Made by a program: the position numbers and the translations under genes
Source: Duganella sp. Root1480D1
Lineage (GTDB): Bacteria; Pseudomonadota; Gammaproteobacteria; Burkholderiales; Burkholderiaceae_D
Reading direction: 5' to 3'
Assembly (NCBI RefSeq): GCF_001427305.1
Contig: NZ_LMFZ01000001.1
Span: 311,261 to 375,260 of the forward strand
DNA length: 64,000 nt
Shown here: positions 25,510-36,808 of the stretch, one piece after another
Numbering within the stretch: the stretch's first letter is position 1
How the letters are laid out: the number at the start of each line of letters is the position of its first letter
The notes under the pieces: generated by a model
What the model was told of the DNA's origin: nothing
The model's input: the letters and a program-made list of their open reading frames with translations, nothing else
The model's database searches: none

Positions 25510-26994
25510 TCAGGAAGCCAGGGTCTTCTGCATGGCTGCCAGGCAGGCATTCAGCAGCGGGCCTGGGATCATGCCCAGCACCACAACGGCCAGGCCGTTC
25601 AGTGTCAGAACGATGCCCTTGTCGCTGCTAACCACCAGCGGGGTGCTGTCAGCCGGTTCGTCGAACCACATCACTTTCACGATGCGGATGTAGTAGAACG
25701 CGCCCACCAGCGAGAACATCACGGCGAACACGGTCAGCCACACGGCACCGGTAGCCAGCACCGATTGCAGTACCGCGAACTTGGCGGCAAAGCCCATCAT
25801 CGGCGGCACGCCAGCCAGCGAGAACATCAGCACGGACATCAGCAGCGCATAAACCGGGCTGCGCTTGGACAGGCCCTTGAAGTCGTCGATTTCTTCCGCT
25901 TCGAAGCCCTTACGTGCCAGCACCATGATCAGGCCGAACGAACCGACGGTGGTCATGACGTAGGTGATCGCGTAGTACATGGCAGCCGAGTAGGCAGCAG
26001 CAGCGTTGTCGGTCTTGTGGCCAGCCACGCCAGCCAGCAGGCCAAGCAGCACGAAGCCCATCTGCGCGATGGTGGAGTAAGCCAGCATGCGCTTCAAGTT
26101 GGTCTGCGCGATGGCGGTCAGGTTACCGATCGCCAGCGACAGCACGGCCAGGATCATCAGCATCTGCTGCCAGTCGAACGCCATTGGCAGCATGCCTTCC
26201 ACCAGCAGGCGCACGCAGATAGCGAAGGTCGCCAGCTTCGGTGCACCGCCCAGCAGCAGGGTCACGCCGGTCGGCGCACCCTGGTAGACGTCCGGTACCC
26301 ACATATGGAACGGCACGGCGCCCAGCTTGAAGGCGAGACCGGCCACCACGAACACCAGGCCGAAGGTCAGGATGGTCGGGTTGACAGTGCCGGAGCCGAT
26401 GACGGCAGCCACGCGGGAAATATCCAGCGAACCGGTCGCACCGTACAGCATCGACATGCCATACAGCAGGAAGCCGGAGGCCAGCGCACCCAGGATGAAG
26501 TACTTCATCGCAGCTTCGGTAGCGCGGGCGTCGTCGCGGCGCAGCGCCACCAGGGCGTACAGCGACAGCGACATCAGTTCCAGGCCCAGGTAAATGGTCA
26601 GGAAGTTGTTTGCCGAGATCATCACCATCTGGCCCAGCAGGGAGAACAGCGCCAGGACGTAGAACTCGCCGCCCAGGTTACCGCCCAGCATGCCGCGGTC
26701 GGTGGAGTACTGGCGCGCATACACCAGCGTCATCGCCATGGTCAGATAGGAGAACAGTTTCAGCAGGTTGCCCATCGGGTCGCTGATGAACATGTTCGAG
26801 AACGCGTACACCGTGCTGCCGGCCGTGTAGTCGGCAAAGCTGAAGAAAGCCGCGCCGACCAGGGTGGCCAGCGTCAGCATGTAAGTGATCGCACGTTTGC
26901 CCTCTGCCAGGAACATGTCGATCAGCAGGATCGCCGAAGCAGCGATCAGCAGAAAGACTTCTGCGTAGAGCGGGATCAGGTTAGTGGTATTCAT
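25510..26994 (-). CDS. nuoN: NADH-quinone oxidoreductase subunit N
   Basis: This 494-aa antiporter-like membrane subunit of complex I has about 14 helices. Conserved elements include LELMSLSLYALVALRRDD, FKLGAVPFHMWVPDVYQGAP and LKRMLAYSTIAQMGFVLLGL, the last carrying the Lys/His proton-path residues. It is the last core subunit gene of the operon, 22 bp after nuoM. Confidence 0.95.
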   Translation of the reverse strand: MNTTNLIPLYAEVFLLIAASAILLIDMFLAEGKRAITYMLTLATLVGAAFFSFADYTAGSTVYAFSNMFISDPMGNLLKLFSYLTMAMTLVYARQYSTDRGMLGGNLGGEFYVLALFSLLGQMVMISANNFLTIYLGLELMSLSLYALVALRRDDARATEAAMKYFILGALASGFLLYGMSMLYGATGSLDISRVAAVIGSGTVNPTILTFGLVFVVAGLAFKLGAVPFHMWVPDVYQGAPTGVTLLLGGAPKLATFAICVRLLVEGMLPMAFDWQQMLMILAVLSLAIGNLTAIAQTNLKRMLAYSTIAQMGFVLLGLLAGVAGHKTDNAAAAYSAAMYYAITYVMTTVGSFGLIMVLARKGFEAEEIDDFKGLSKRSPVYALLMSVLMFSLAGVPPMMGFAAKFAVLQSVLATGAVWLTVFAVMFSLVGAFYYIRIVKVMWFDEPADSTPLVVSSDKGIVLTLNGLAVVVLGMIPGPLLNACLAAMQKTLAS

Positions 26995-27016
26995 GAAAAC
27001 TTGGTCCTATTTGCAA

Positions 27017-28525
27017 TCAAGGGGCCACGACTGGCAGCTTGCTTTGGGCAGCATGCGCCAGCAGGTCGGCCACGGAAACCTGCATCACGTCCGTGAATGG
27101 CGCTGGGTACAGGCCCATCACCAGCACAGCGATCGCCAGGATGCCCAGCATCAGGAACTCGCGGTTGTTAACGTCGGTCAGTTCTTCCACGTGCTTGTTG
27201 GTGATCGCGCCGAAGATCACGCGCTTGGCCATCCACAGGGAGTAAGCCGCGCCGAAGATCAGGGCGGTAGCAGCCAGGATGCCGGTCACGAAGTTGAACT
27301 GCACGGCGCCCAGGATCACCATGAACTCGCCTACGAAGCCGGAGGTGGCCGGCAGGCCGCAGTTAGCCATGGAGAACAGGATGAACAGCGCTGCGAACTT
27401 AGGCATCTTGTTCACGACGCCACCGTAGTCGGCGATCTGGCGCGAGTGCATGCGGTCGTACAGCACGCCGATGCACAGGAACATTGCGCCGGAGATGAAG
27501 CCGTGCGACACCATCTGCACGATACCGCCCTGCACTGCCATGTCGTTGAACATGAAGAAGCCCAGGGTCACGAAGCCCATGTGTGCGATGGACGAATACG
27601 CCACCAGTTTCTTCATGTCTTTCTGCACCAGGGCCACCAGGCCGATGTAAATCACGGCGATCAGGGACAGCACGATCACCATTGGCGCCAGCTTGTGCGA
27701 AGCGTCAGGCACGATCGGCAGCGAGAATCGCAGGAAGCCGTAAGCACCCAGCTTCAGCATGATCGCGGCCAGAACTGCGGAACCGCCGGTCGGCGCTTCC
27801 ACGTGCACATCCGGCAGCCAGGTGTGGACCGGGAACATCGGCACCTTCACGGCGAAGGCCATGAAGAAGGCAAAGAAGATCGCGATCTGCTCACCCATGG
27901 TCAGCGGCAGCTTGTGCCAGTCCAGGATGTTGAAGCTTTGCGACTTGTTGTACAGGTAGATGATGGCAACCAGCGTCAGCAGCGAGCCGAAGAAGGTGTA
28001 CAGGAAGAACTTGAACGCTGCGTAGATGCGGTTGGCACCACCCCACACGCCGATGATGATGTACATCGGGATCAGGGTCGCTTCGAAGAAGAAGTAGAAC
28101 AGCAGGCCGTCCATGGCGGCGAACACGCCGATCATCAGGCCCGACAGGATCAGGAACGCGCCCATGTACTGCGCCACGCGTTCGGTGATCACCTCCCACG
28201 CCGAAATCACCACGATCACGGTGATGAAGGCGGTCAGCGGGATGAACCACATCGACAGGCCGTCAATGCCCAGCGAGTAGAAGATGTTGAAGCGGTCGAT
28301 CCAGGCTGCTTTCTCGACGAACTGCATGCCGTGGGCCGCCTTGTCGAACTGCGTCATCAGCGGGATGGTCGGCACCAGGGATACCAGGGCGCCTACCAGC
28401 GACAGCACGCGCACCATGCCGGCACGCGTATCGCGGCCGATGGCCAGTACGATCAGGCCGAAGACGATCGGTACCCAGATCGACAGGCTGAGGTAAGGAG
28501 GTAGAGTATTAATCGTTGACTGCAT
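27017..28525 (-). CDS. nuoM: NADH-quinone oxidoreductase subunit M
   Basis: This 502-aa antiporter-like subunit of the proton-pumping membrane arm has the typical motifs FFFEATLIPMYIIIGVWGG (Glu on TM5), FAVKVPMFPVHTWLPDVHVE (Lys on TM7) and LVAYSSIAHMGFVTLG. It lies between nuoL (24 bp upstream) and nuoN. Length fits the family. Confidence 0.95.
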   Translation of the reverse strand: MQSTINTLPPYLSLSIWVPIVFGLIVLAIGRDTRAGMVRVLSLVGALVSLVPTIPLMTQFDKAAHGMQFVEKAAWIDRFNIFYSLGIDGLSMWFIPLTAFITVIVVISAWEVITERVAQYMGAFLILSGLMIGVFAAMDGLLFYFFFEATLIPMYIIIGVWGGANRIYAAFKFFLYTFFGSLLTLVAIIYLYNKSQSFNILDWHKLPLTMGEQIAIFFAFFMAFAVKVPMFPVHTWLPDVHVEAPTGGSAVLAAIMLKLGAYGFLRFSLPIVPDASHKLAPMVIVLSLIAVIYIGLVALVQKDMKKLVAYSSIAHMGFVTLGFFMFNDMAVQGGIVQMVSHGFISGAMFLCIGVLYDRMHSRQIADYGGVVNKMPKFAALFILFSMANCGLPATSGFVGEFMVILGAVQFNFVTGILAATALIFGAAYSLWMAKRVIFGAITNKHVEELTDVNNREFLMLGILAIAVLVMGLYPAPFTDVMQVSVADLLAHAAQSKLPVVAP

Positions 28526-28549
28526 TTGTTATCTCTTTTGCGTCAGCTG

Positions 28550-30598
28550 TTAAGCGTGCCAAAACGGCAGGAAGTACACCAGGAAGCCCAGGATACCGAT
28601 GATCATCACGAAGGCGTAGTGATAGATGTAGCCGGTCTGGAACATCTTGGTGATGCTGGAGAACCAGCCCACCACCTTCGCCGAACCGTTCACCAGCAGG
28701 CCATCGATGATGGCGCGGTCGCCCGCTGCCCACAGGCCCTCGCCCAGCAGGCGTGCGCCGCGGGCAAAGACAGCCTCGTTGAACTTGTCCATGTAGTACT
28801 TGTTGTCCAGCAGGGTGTGCAGGAACTTGAACTTGGCATAGAACCAGGCCGGCACTTTCGGATTGATCATGTAGCAGTAGTAAGCCGAAGCCACGCCTGC
28901 AATCGCCAGCCACAGTGGCAGCGTGGTCAGGGAGTGGATCGCCATGGCAACCGGGCCGTGGAATTCTTCCGCCAGTTCGTGCATCGCGTGGTGGTTTTCG
29001 CCGACGAAGATCACGTCTTTGAAGAAGCCGCCGAACAGCATGGGTTCGATCGCGATTGCGCCAATGATGACCGACGGGATAGCCAGCAGGATCAGCGGCA
29101 GGGTCACTACCAGGCCTGGCGAATGCGGCTTCTCGCCTGGAGCCAGGCCGTGGTGGCCGTGGTCGTCTTCTTCGGCTTCGTCAGCGTGGTGCGAATCGTG
29201 GTCGTGGTGGTGTTCCTTGCCGAAGTTCTCCGGGCCGTGGAACACGACGAAGTACATACGGAAGGAGTAGAACGCGGTCACGAACACGCCAGCCAGCACG
29301 GCGAAGTTGGCAAAGCCAGCGCCCGGCAGGTGGGTTGCGTGCACGGCTTCGATGATCATGTCCTTCGAGTAGAAGCCGGAGAAGAACGGGGTACCGATCA
29401 GCGCCAGGGAGCCCAGCAGCGAGGTAATCCAGATGATCTTCAGGTACTTCTTCAGGCCGCCCATATTGCGGATGTCCTGGTCGTGGTGCATCGCCATGAT
29501 GACGGCGCCTGCGCCCAGGAACAGCAGTGCCTTGAAGAAGGCGTGGGTCATCAGGTGGAACACGGCCACGGAGTAAGCCGAAGCGCCCAGCGCCACGGTC
29601 ATGTAACCGAGCTGCGACAGGGTCGAGTATGCCACCACGCGCTTGATGTCGTTCTGGATGATGCCCATGAAGCCCATGAACAGCGCGGTAATCGAACCGA
29701 TCACCAGGATGAACGACAGTGCGGCGTCCGACATCTCGAACAGCGGCGACATGCGGGTCACCATGAAGATACCGGCGGTAACCATGGTTGCCGCGTGAAT
29801 CAGTGCCGAGATCGGGGTCGGGCCTTCCATCGAATCAGGCAGCCAGACGTGCAGCGGGAACTGCGCCGACTTGCCCATGGCGCCGATGAACAGGCAGATA
29901 CAGGCCACCGAGATCAGCGCCCAGCCGAAGCCCGGCAGGGTGCCGTTGACCAGCACGTCCTTCTTGGCGAACACTTCCTGGTAGTCCATGGAGCCGGTGT
30001 AAGCCAGGATCAGGCCAATGCCCAGGATGAAGCCGAAGTCGCCCACGCGGTTGACAAGGAAAGCCTTCATGTTGGCGAAGATGGCGGTCGGGCGGGTGTA
30101 CCAGAAGCCGATCAGCAGGTAGGACACCAGGCCCACAGCTTCCCAACCGAAGAACAGCTGCAGGAAGTTGTTCGACATCACCAGCATCAGCATCGAGAAG
30201 GTGAACAGCGAGATGTAGGAGAAGAAGCGGTTGTAGCCTTCGTCTTCAGCCATATAGCCGATGGTGTAGATGTGAACCATCAGCGACACGAAGGTCACCA
30301 CGTTCATCATCATCGCGGTCAGCGCGTCGATCTGGAAGCCGACAGCCAGCTTGACACCGGCCACGGTCATCCAGCGGTACACGTCCGCGTTGTAGGTAGC
30401 GCCATCCATCACCTGCAGCAGGGTCTGGAACGAGATCAGGAAAGCGATCAGCACGCCCAGGATGGTCGCGGTATGCGACACCTTGCGGCCAACGACATTG
30501 CCGAAGAACTTGGTGCCCAGCAGGCCCGCGATTGCGGAACCTGCCAATGGCGCCAACGGAACGGCCAGAAGGAGGGTTGGGTTAAGTTGCCCCGTCAT
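28550..30598 (-). CDS. nuoL: NADH-quinone oxidoreductase subunit L
   Basis: This 682-aa subunit is the distal antiporter-like subunit with the long lateral helix. WEAVGLVSYLLIGFWYTR, SAQFPLHVWLPDSMEGPTPISAL and RVVAYSTLSQLGYMTVALG are canonical. A His- and Asp-rich cytosolic loop (HHHDHDSHHADEAEEDDHGHH, within about residues 455-480) is longer than in E. coli and could bind metal; similar loops occur in relatives. It is 32 bp after nuoK. Confidence 0.95.
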   Translation of the reverse strand: MTGQLNPTLLLAVPLAPLAGSAIAGLLGTKFFGNVVGRKVSHTATILGVLIAFLISFQTLLQVMDGATYNADVYRWMTVAGVKLAVGFQIDALTAMMMNVVTFVSLMVHIYTIGYMAEDEGYNRFFSYISLFTFSMLMLVMSNNFLQLFFGWEAVGLVSYLLIGFWYTRPTAIFANMKAFLVNRVGDFGFILGIGLILAYTGSMDYQEVFAKKDVLVNGTLPGFGWALISVACICLFIGAMGKSAQFPLHVWLPDSMEGPTPISALIHAATMVTAGIFMVTRMSPLFEMSDAALSFILVIGSITALFMGFMGIIQNDIKRVVAYSTLSQLGYMTVALGASAYSVAVFHLMTHAFFKALLFLGAGAVIMAMHHDQDIRNMGGLKKYLKIIWITSLLGSLALIGTPFFSGFYSKDMIIEAVHATHLPGAGFANFAVLAGVFVTAFYSFRMYFVVFHGPENFGKEHHHDHDSHHADEAEEDDHGHHGLAPGEKPHSPGLVVTLPLILLAIPSVIIGAIAIEPMLFGGFFKDVIFVGENHHAMHELAEEFHGPVAMAIHSLTTLPLWLAIAGVASAYYCYMINPKVPAWFYAKFKFLHTLLDNKYYMDKFNEAVFARGARLLGEGLWAAGDRAIIDGLLVNGSAKVVGWFSSITKMFQTGYIYHYAFVMIIGILGFLVYFLPFWHA

Positions 30599-30630
30599 GA
30601 TTTACCTTATCTATTTTTCGAGGTTTTAAC

Positions 30631-30933
30631 TTAGCCTTTGAGGCTGTCCAGGTCTTCCACGTTGATGGTGTCCAGGTTACGGAACATCACCACCAGGATC
30701 GCGAGGCCGATTGCCGATTCGGCAGCCGCCACGGTCAGGATGAAGAAGACGAAGATCTGCCCGGCCGCGTCGCCCAGGTAGTGCGAGAACGCGATGAAGT
30801 TCATGTTCACTGCCAGCAGCATCAGTTCGATGGCCATCAGCAGGACAATGACGTTCTTGCGGTTCAGGAAAATACCGACGATCGAGATCGCGAACAGGAT
30901 CGCGCCCAGGATCAGTACCGAGGATAAAGTCAT
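30631..30933 (-). CDS. nuoK: NADH-quinone oxidoreductase subunit K
   Basis: This 100-aa subunit (MrpC-like) has three helices with conserved Glu residues in the second and third ([16 protein letters not shown] and [13 protein letters not shown]). The ATG overlaps the nuoJ stop by 4 bp. Length matches E. coli NuoK (100 aa). Confidence 0.95.
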   Translation of the reverse strand: MTLSSVLILGAILFAISIVGIFLNRKNVIVLLMAIELMLLAVNMNFIAFSHYLGDAAGQIFVFFILTVAAAESAIGLAILVVMFRNLDTINVEDLDSLKG

Positions 30934-31562
30934 GGTGCCTCCTTCGTTTCCGCTGCTGCGACCGGAGCGTGGACGGTGGCGTCCATCTTCACGATCTTCA
31001 GGCGGTCATTACGCTTGACGCGGACGGCAGCGCCCGGGTCGATAGCCTTGGTGTCCTTGCGCTTGCGCAGGGTCAGCGCCACGGCGGCAACGATTGCCAC
31101 CAGCAGGACCACGGCTGCGATTTCAAACGCGTAGACGTACTCGGTGTAGATCTTCAGGCCCAGTGCCTTGGTCTGGCCGATGGTGTTGGCCGCCGCAGGT
31201 ACCGCAGTGCCGGTGCCCGGGAAGGCACGCCAGATCACGGCCGACATTTCGATCACGATCACGCCGCCCACGACAGCCGCCACGGGCAGGTAATTCCAGA
31301 AGCCGGCGCGCAGCTTGTCGATGTCGATGTCGATCATCATCACGACGAACAGGAACAGGACCATCACGGCGCCGACGTACACCAGCACCAGAACGATGGA
31401 CAGGAATTCGGCTTTCAGCAGCATCCAGATGCCGGCCGCCTGGAAGAAGGCCAGCACCAGGAACAAGGCAGCTTGCACCGGGTTGCGAGCCGTAATAACG
31501 CGCAGCGATGCCAACACCAGGATGGCACCGAACACGAAGAACAAGATATCAGTGAAGTTCAT
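30930..31562 (-). CDS. nuoJ: NADH-quinone oxidoreductase subunit J
   Basis: This 210-aa membrane subunit has five helices; [18 protein letters not shown] and [21 protein letters not shown] are family hallmarks. The C-terminal tail (about 30 residues beyond the last helix, rich in Lys, Asp and Ala) is longer than in E. coli. It is coupled to nuoK and 18 bp after nuoI. Confidence 0.95.
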   Translation of the reverse strand: MNFTDILFFVFGAILVLASLRVITARNPVQAALFLVLAFFQAAGIWMLLKAEFLSIVLVLVYVGAVMVLFLFVVMMIDIDIDKLRAGFWNYLPVAAVVGGVIVIEMSAVIWRAFPGTGTAVPAAANTIGQTKALGLKIYTEYVYAFEIAAVVLLVAIVAAVALTLRKRKDTKAIDPGAAVRVKRNDRLKIVKMDATVHAPVAAAETKEAP

Positions 31563-31580
31563 TTTTATTAGCCTCGGCGA

Positions 31581-32069
31581 TCAGCGGTACTTGGCATCAG
31601 CCGCGCGGTTAGCCGCGATTTCCGCTTCATAGCGGTCGCCTACGGCCAGCAGCATCTCTTTGGTGTAGTACAGGTCACCGCGTTTTTCGCCGTGGTATTC
31701 CAGTACGTGCGTCTCGACAATCGAGTCCACCGGGCAGGATTCTTCGCAGAAGCCGCAGAAGATGCACTTGGTCAGGTCGATGTCGTAACGGGTGGTACGG
31801 CGGCTGCCGTCGTCACGCTGCTCCGACTCGATGGTGATCGCCATCGCCGGACAAACTGCTTCGCACAGTTTGCAGGCGATGCAGCGCTCTTCGCCGTTTG
31901 GATAACGGCGCAGGGCGTGCAGGCCGCGGAAGCGCGGCGACATTGGTGTTTTCTCTTCAGGGAACTGGACGGTGATCTTCTTGGCAAACATGTATTTGCC
32001 CGTCAGCGCCATCCCCTTGAACAGTTCGGTCAGCAAGAAGCTGCCGAAGAAGTCTTTCAATCGGTCCAT
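31581..32069 (-). CDS. nuoI: NADH-quinone oxidoreductase subunit I, 2x[4Fe-4S]
   Basis: This 162-aa ferredoxin-like subunit carries clusters N6a and N6b. Both Cx2Cx2Cx3CP motifs are visible: [12 protein letters not shown] and [12 protein letters not shown]. The protein opens with the amphipathic segment [16 protein letters not shown] that contacts the membrane arm. It sits between nuoH and nuoJ, with gaps of 15 and 18 bp. Confidence 0.95.
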   Translation of the reverse strand: MDRLKDFFGSFLLTELFKGMALTGKYMFAKKITVQFPEEKTPMSPRFRGLHALRRYPNGEERCIACKLCEAVCPAMAITIESEQRDDGSRRTTRYDIDLTKCIFCGFCEESCPVDSIVETHVLEYHGEKRGDLYYTKEMLLAVGDRYEAEIAANRAADAKYR

Positions 32070-32084
32070 TCTGTATTCGCTCTC

Positions 32085-33167
32085 TTACTTCCAAATATTC
32101 CAGGAGGTCTGCATCCAGGTCGCCACGAAGACCAGGTAAACCAGGGTCAGTGGGATGAACACTTTCCAGCCCAAACGCATGATCTGGTCGTAGCGATAAC
32201 GTGGGAACGTTCCGCGGGTCCAGATGAACAGCGACACGATGAAGAAGGTCTTGATGAACAGCCAGAAGAAGCCGCCGAACACGCCGCCGATTTCCAGCGC
32301 TGCGATCGGTGCGGACCAGCCGCCCAGGAACATGATCGAAGCCAGCAGGCCAATCAGGATCATGTTGGCGTATTCCGCCAGGAAGAACATCGCGTAAGCC
32401 ATGCCGCCGTATTCGACCATGTGGCCGCCGACAATCTCGGACTCGCCTTCCACCACGTCGAACGGGTGACGGTTACATTCGGCCAGGCCGGAGACCAGGT
32501 ACACCACGAAGATCGGCAGCAGCGGCAGCCAGTTCCAGGAGAACAGGTTCAGGCCCATCGCAGCCATGGTGCCTTTCTGTTGGCCGGCCACGATTTCCGA
32601 CAGGTTCAGCGAACCGGAAACCATCAGCACGATCACCAGGGCGAAGCCCATCGCAATTTCGTAGGACACCATCTGTGCCGATGCACGCATCGCGCCCATG
32701 AAGGAGTACTTCGAGTTGGCGGACCAGCCGGCGATGATGATGCCGTACACCTCCATCGAGGCGATCGCCATGATCAGCAGCAGGCCGGCGTTGACGTCGG
32801 CCAGGGCAGCGCCCGGGGCGAACGGCACCACGGACCAGCAAGCCAGTGCCGGCATGATGGTCATCACAGGACCGATGAAGAACAGGGACTTGTTCGACTT
32901 GGTCGGGACGATAATCTCTTTGAAGAGCAGTTTCAGTGCGTCGGCGATCGGCTGCAGCAGGCCGTTCGGGCCCACGCGGTTCGGGCCGATACGGATCTGG
33001 ATCCAGCCGAGGAGCTTGCGCTCCCACAGGGTCAGGTAGGCGACCAGGCCCATCAGCGGCAGCGTCACGCACAGAATCTTGGCAAGGGTCCAGACGAACG
33101 GCCAGAAGGTGCCGAGGTTGGCCTCGCCCATTACCTTAATCGAATCAATCATTTCTGGCAGAGCCAT
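32085..33167 (-). CDS. nuoH: NADH-quinone oxidoreductase subunit H
   Basis: This 360-aa subunit forms the quinone chamber with NuoB and Nuo[33 protein letters not shown] is the classic sequence (shown in part: [15 protein letters not shown]), and [21 protein letters not shown] carries conserved loop acidic residues. About eight helices are seen. Its ATG shares one base with the nuoG stop (TAATG). Confidence 0.95.
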   Translation of the reverse strand: MALPEMIDSIKVMGEANLGTFWPFVWTLAKILCVTLPLMGLVAYLTLWERKLLGWIQIRIGPNRVGPNGLLQPIADALKLLFKEIIVPTKSNKSLFFIGPVMTIMPALACWSVVPFAPGAALADVNAGLLLIMAIASMEVYGIIIAGWSANSKYSFMGAMRASAQMVSYEIAMGFALVIVLMVSGSLNLSEIVAGQQKGTMAAMGLNLFSWNWLPLLPIFVVYLVSGLAECNRHPFDVVEGESEIVGGHMVEYGGMAYAMFFLAEYANMILIGLLASIMFLGGWSAPIAALEIGGVFGGFFWLFIKTFFIVSLFIWTRGTFPRYRYDQIMRLGWKVFIPLTLVYLVFVATWMQTSWNIWK

Positions 33168-35497
33168 TATTTGCCCTCCCCTGCTTTAGCAACGGTGATC
33201 TCACCGAACATCGCGCCCAGCATCGAGGTCGATGCATGTGCGGCAGACACGCGCACCACGTTCGCTGGCAGGCCGGCGTCGATGATGGCTTCCAGGATCG
33301 CAAAGCCGGAGCCCTGCTTGACTTCGACCTTGTCGCCGGCCTTCACGCCGATCTGCTGCGCAGCGGCAGTAGACAGGTGCGCTTTCGGCGCGGCAGCATC
33401 GGTGGTCGCCAGCAGCGGGCCGGAACGGCGCACCAGGGCGTCAGCGAAGTAGATCGGCACGTCGGCCAGGCGCTGCAGGCCGGTCGCGGTGAACGGAACA
33501 CCGGCAACGGCAGCCTTGCGCGACACGTTCGACAGCTTGGCCGACAGGTCGGACGCGCCCTTTTCGAACAGCTCGTCGCGGATCGATTCCGAGGTTTCGT
33601 AGTCGAAGCCGCCCAGGCCCAGGATGTTGCCCAGTACGCGCAGCACTTTCCAGGCCGGACGGGCGTCGCCCATCGGCTTGACGGTGCCATTGAAGGACTG
33701 CAGGCGGCCTTCGGCGTTGACGAAGGAGCCGGAAGTCTCGGCAAACGGAGCGACCGGCAGCAGCACGTCGGCGTAGTCCATGCCGTGCTTGAAGGCCGAC
33801 ATCACGACCACCATTTCAGCGGCGTTCAGCGCGGTCTTGGCAGCTTGCGGGTTGGCAGCGTCCAGTTCCGGCTCGGCGTTCAGGAGCACGTAGGCTTTCT
33901 TCTGCACGGTGAAGGCTGGAGCAGCGTTCTTCGCGGTCGCGCCAACCAGGTAGCCGCCAACAGTGTTGGCAGCTTCGGTCAGGTAGCCCAGCTTGGCGCC
34001 GGTCTGTTCCGCGATCCACTGCGCAGCAGCGTGCAGTTTCGATGCTTCCGGATGCGCCACGGCGGCGTTACCCAGGAACACGGCCTTGCGCTCGCCGCCA
34101 ACCAGCGATTCGGCGATGGCGTCGGCTGCCGCGGAAGCGACAACGCCTTCGAAGCCGGCAGGAGCGGCAACGCCCTTGGCCTTGGCCACGGCAGCAACCA
34201 CGCCGGACAGCGCGGCCAGCCAGTCGGTCGGCGCAGCGATGATCTTGTTGGCGGTGGTGATCAGGTTTTCGTCGTTCGAGCCATGCAGCACGGACAGCTT
34301 GCCGCCGGCTTTCACGGCCGCACGGATGCGGGTCGCGAACAGCGGATGATCCTTGCGCAGGAAGGAACCGATCACAAACACGCGTTGCAGCGTGCTCAGT
34401 TCAGCGATCGGCATGCCCAGCCATGGCTTCACTTCGCCGTCCAGCGCGAAGTCGGACTGGCGCAGGCGGAAGTCGACGTTCTCCGAACCCACGCCGTGCA
34501 TCAGCTTCTTCAGCAGGGCCAGCTCTTCCACGGTGGAGTGCGCGGTCGCGTATGCGGCCAGCGAATCAGCGCCGTGTTCGTGCTTGATGTTCTTCAGGCC
34601 GTGCGCCACGTATTCCAGCGCGACTTGCCACTCAACTTCTTTCCACTCGCCGCCCTGCTTCAGCATTGGCTTGGCCAGGCGCTCGGCGCTTTCCAGCGCT
34701 TCGTAGGAGTAGCGGTCCTTGTCGGAAATCCAGCATTCGTTGACGTCATCGTTCTCAAACGGCAGCACGCGCTTCACGGAGCCCTGCTTCACTTGAACGA
34801 TCAGGTTGGCGCCGGTGGAGTCGTGCGGGGAGACCGATTTGCGGCGCGACAGTTCCCAGGTACGGGCGCTGTAGCGGAACGGACGCGAGGTCAGCGCGCC
34901 GACCGGGCACAGGTCGATCATATTGCCCGACATTTCGGAGCTCACTGCTTCGCCCACGAAGGTGGTGATCTCGGAATGCTCGCCGCGGCCCAGCATGCCC
35001 AGTTCCATCACGCCGGCCACTTCCTGGCCAAAGCGCACGCAGCGGGTGCAGTGGATGCAGCGCGACATTTCTTCCATCGCCACCAGCGCGCTGCCGGCCT
35101 TCGGCGGCACTACGCGCTTCTCTTCTTCGTAGCGGGACTCCATCTTGCCGTAACCTACGGCCAAGTCCTGCAGCTGGCACTCACCGCCCTGGTCGCAGAT
35201 CGGGCAATCCAGCGGGTGGTTAATCAGCAGGAATTCCATCACCGACTTCTGTGCTTGCACAGCCTTGTCGGAGGCGGACTTCACAATCATGCCAGCCGAT
35301 ACCGGCGTGGCGCATGCTGGCAAAGGCTTAGGCGCCTTCTCCACTTCGACCAGGCACATACGGCAGTTCGCAGCGATCGACAATTTCTTGTGATAGCAGA
35401 AGTGCGGGATGTAGGTACCCAGCTTGTTGGCGGCGTCCATCACCATGCTACCCGCAGGGACTTCTACCTTTTTGCCGTCAATTTCGATTTCAACCAT
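33167..35497 (-). CDS. nuoG: NADH-quinone oxidoreductase subunit G
   Basis: This 776-aa Fe-S subunit has an N-terminal ferredoxin domain with the [2Fe-2S] Cys in [17 protein letters not shown] and CATP, the His-Cys motif [19 protein letters not shown], and [4Fe-4S] ligands in [12 protein letters not shown] and [15 protein letters not shown]. The rest is a molybdopterin-oxidoreductase-like domain without cofactor, rich in Ala and Lys. The order within the operon is standard. It is followed by nuoH with a one-base overlap. Confidence 0.95.
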   Translation of the reverse strand: MVEIEIDGKKVEVPAGSMVMDAANKLGTYIPHFCYHKKLSIAANCRMCLVEVEKAPKPLPACATPVSAGMIVKSASDKAVQAQKSVMEFLLINHPLDCPICDQGGECQLQDLAVGYGKMESRYEEEKRVVPPKAGSALVAMEEMSRCIHCTRCVRFGQEVAGVMELGMLGRGEHSEITTFVGEAVSSEMSGNMIDLCPVGALTSRPFRYSARTWELSRRKSVSPHDSTGANLIVQVKQGSVKRVLPFENDDVNECWISDKDRYSYEALESAERLAKPMLKQGGEWKEVEWQVALEYVAHGLKNIKHEHGADSLAAYATAHSTVEELALLKKLMHGVGSENVDFRLRQSDFALDGEVKPWLGMPIAELSTLQRVFVIGSFLRKDHPLFATRIRAAVKAGGKLSVLHGSNDENLITTANKIIAAPTDWLAALSGVVAAVAKAKGVAAPAGFEGVVASAAADAIAESLVGGERKAVFLGNAAVAHPEASKLHAAAQWIAEQTGAKLGYLTEAANTVGGYLVGATAKNAAPAFTVQKKAYVLLNAEPELDAANPQAAKTALNAAEMVVVMSAFKHGMDYADVLLPVAPFAETSGSFVNAEGRLQSFNGTVKPMGDARPAWKVLRVLGNILGLGGFDYETSESIRDELFEKGASDLSAKLSNVSRKAAVAGVPFTATGLQRLADVPIYFADALVRRSGPLLATTDAAAPKAHLSTAAAQQIGVKAGDKVEVKQGSGFAILEAIIDAGLPANVVRVSAAHASTSMLGAMFGEITVAKAGEGK

Positions 35498-35509
35498 GAT
35501 AATCGCAGC

Positions 35510-36808
35510 TTAGTAAGCCGAAACAGGCACCAGGCAGTGCTTGTGTTCGACGTGATATTCAAATTCTTCGCGGAACTGCTTGACGAAGGCGCGGACCGGC
35601 ATTGCGGCAGCATCGCCCAGCGCGCAGATAGTGCGGCCCTGGATGTTGTCGGCGATGGAGTTCAGCATGTCCAGGTCCGAAGGACGGCCCTGGCCGTTCT
35701 CGATACGGTGGATCATGCGGTACATCCAGCCGGTGCCTTCACGGCACGGGGTGCACTGGCCGCACGACTCTTCAAAGTAGAAGTAGGACAGGCGTTCCAG
35801 GGCTTTGACCATGCAGCGCGTCTCGTCCATCACGATCACGGCGCCCGAACCGAGCATGGAGCCGGCTTTGGCGATCGAATCGTAATCGAGGTCGGTCTGC
35901 ATCATGATCTCGCCGCGGATCACCGGAGCGGACGAACCGCCAGGGATCACGGCCTTGATCTTCTTGCCGCCGCGCATACCGCCGGCCAGCTCCATCAGCT
36001 TGGCGAACGGCGTGCCCAGCGGGACTTCGTAGTTGCCCGGACGCTCAACGTCGCCCGAGATCGAGAAGATCTTGGTGCCGCCGTTGTTAGGCTTGCCCAG
36101 GCCGAGGTAGTTCTCGGCGCCGATGTTCAGGATGAACGGCACGGCCGCGAAAGTCTCGGTGTTGTTGATGGTGGTCGGCTTGCCGTACAGGCCGAACGAG
36201 GCCGGGAAAGGCGGCTTGAAGCGCGGCTGGCCTTTCTTGCCTTCCAGCGATTCCAGCAGCGCGGTTTCTTCGCCGCAAATGTAGGCACCGTAGCCATGGT
36301 GGGCATGCAGCTGGAAGCTGAAGTCCGAACCCATGATCTTGTCGCCCAGGAAGCCGGCGGCACGCGCCTCTTCCAGCGCTTCTTCAAAGCGCAGGTATTC
36401 CTGGAAGATCTCGCCGTGGATGTAGTTGTAGCCCACGGTGATGCCCATCGCATACGCGCCGATGGCCATGCCTTCGATCAGTGCATGCGGGTTGTAGCGG
36501 ATGATGTCGCGGTCCTTGAAGGTGCCTGGTTCGCCTTCGTCGGTGTTGCAGACGAGGTATTTCTGGCCAGGGAACTGGCGCGGCATGAAGGACCATTTCA
36601 GGCCGGTCGGGAAACCCGCACCGCCGCGGCCGCGCAGGCCGGAAGTCTTCAGGTCGGCGATGATGGCCTCAGGCGCGATCTTCTCTTCGATGATGCGGCG
36701 CAGCGCGGAGTAGCCACCGCGCTTGACGTAGTCGGCCAGGTGCCAGTTGTCGCCGTTCAGATCCTTCAGGATCAGCGGATTGATGTGACGGTCGTGCAGC
36801 GAGGTCAT
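35510..36808 (-). CDS. nuoF: NADH-quinone oxidoreductase subunit F
   Basis: This 432-aa subunit oxidises NADH with [20 protein letters not shown] is the FMN/NADH glycine-rich loop, EPGTFKDRD and [15 protein letters not shown] bind nucleotide, and [12 protein letters not shown] plus a later Cys coordinate cluster N3. The start is ATG 36808 ([13 protein letters not shown]), overlapping the nuoE stop by 4 bp. The open frame extends 77 codons upstream, but that stretch is nuoE in another frame. Confidence 0.95.
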   Translation of the reverse strand: MTSLHDRHINPLILKDLNGDNWHLADYVKRGGYSALRRIIEEKIAPEAIIADLKTSGLRGRGGAGFPTGLKWSFMPRQFPGQKYLVCNTDEGEPGTFKDRDIIRYNPHALIEGMAIGAYAMGITVGYNYIHGEIFQEYLRFEEALEEARAAGFLGDKIMGSDFSFQLHAHHGYGAYICGEETALLESLEGKKGQPRFKPPFPASFGLYGKPTTINNTETFAAVPFILNIGAENYLGLGKPNNGGTKIFSISGDVERPGNYEVPLGTPFAKLMELAGGMRGGKKIKAVIPGGSSAPVIRGEIMMQTDLDYDSIAKAGSMLGSGAVIVMDETRCMVKALERLSYFYFEESCGQCTPCREGTGWMYRMIHRIENGQGRPSDLDMLNSIADNIQGRTICALGDAAAMPVRAFVKQFREEFEYHVEHKHCLVPVSAY

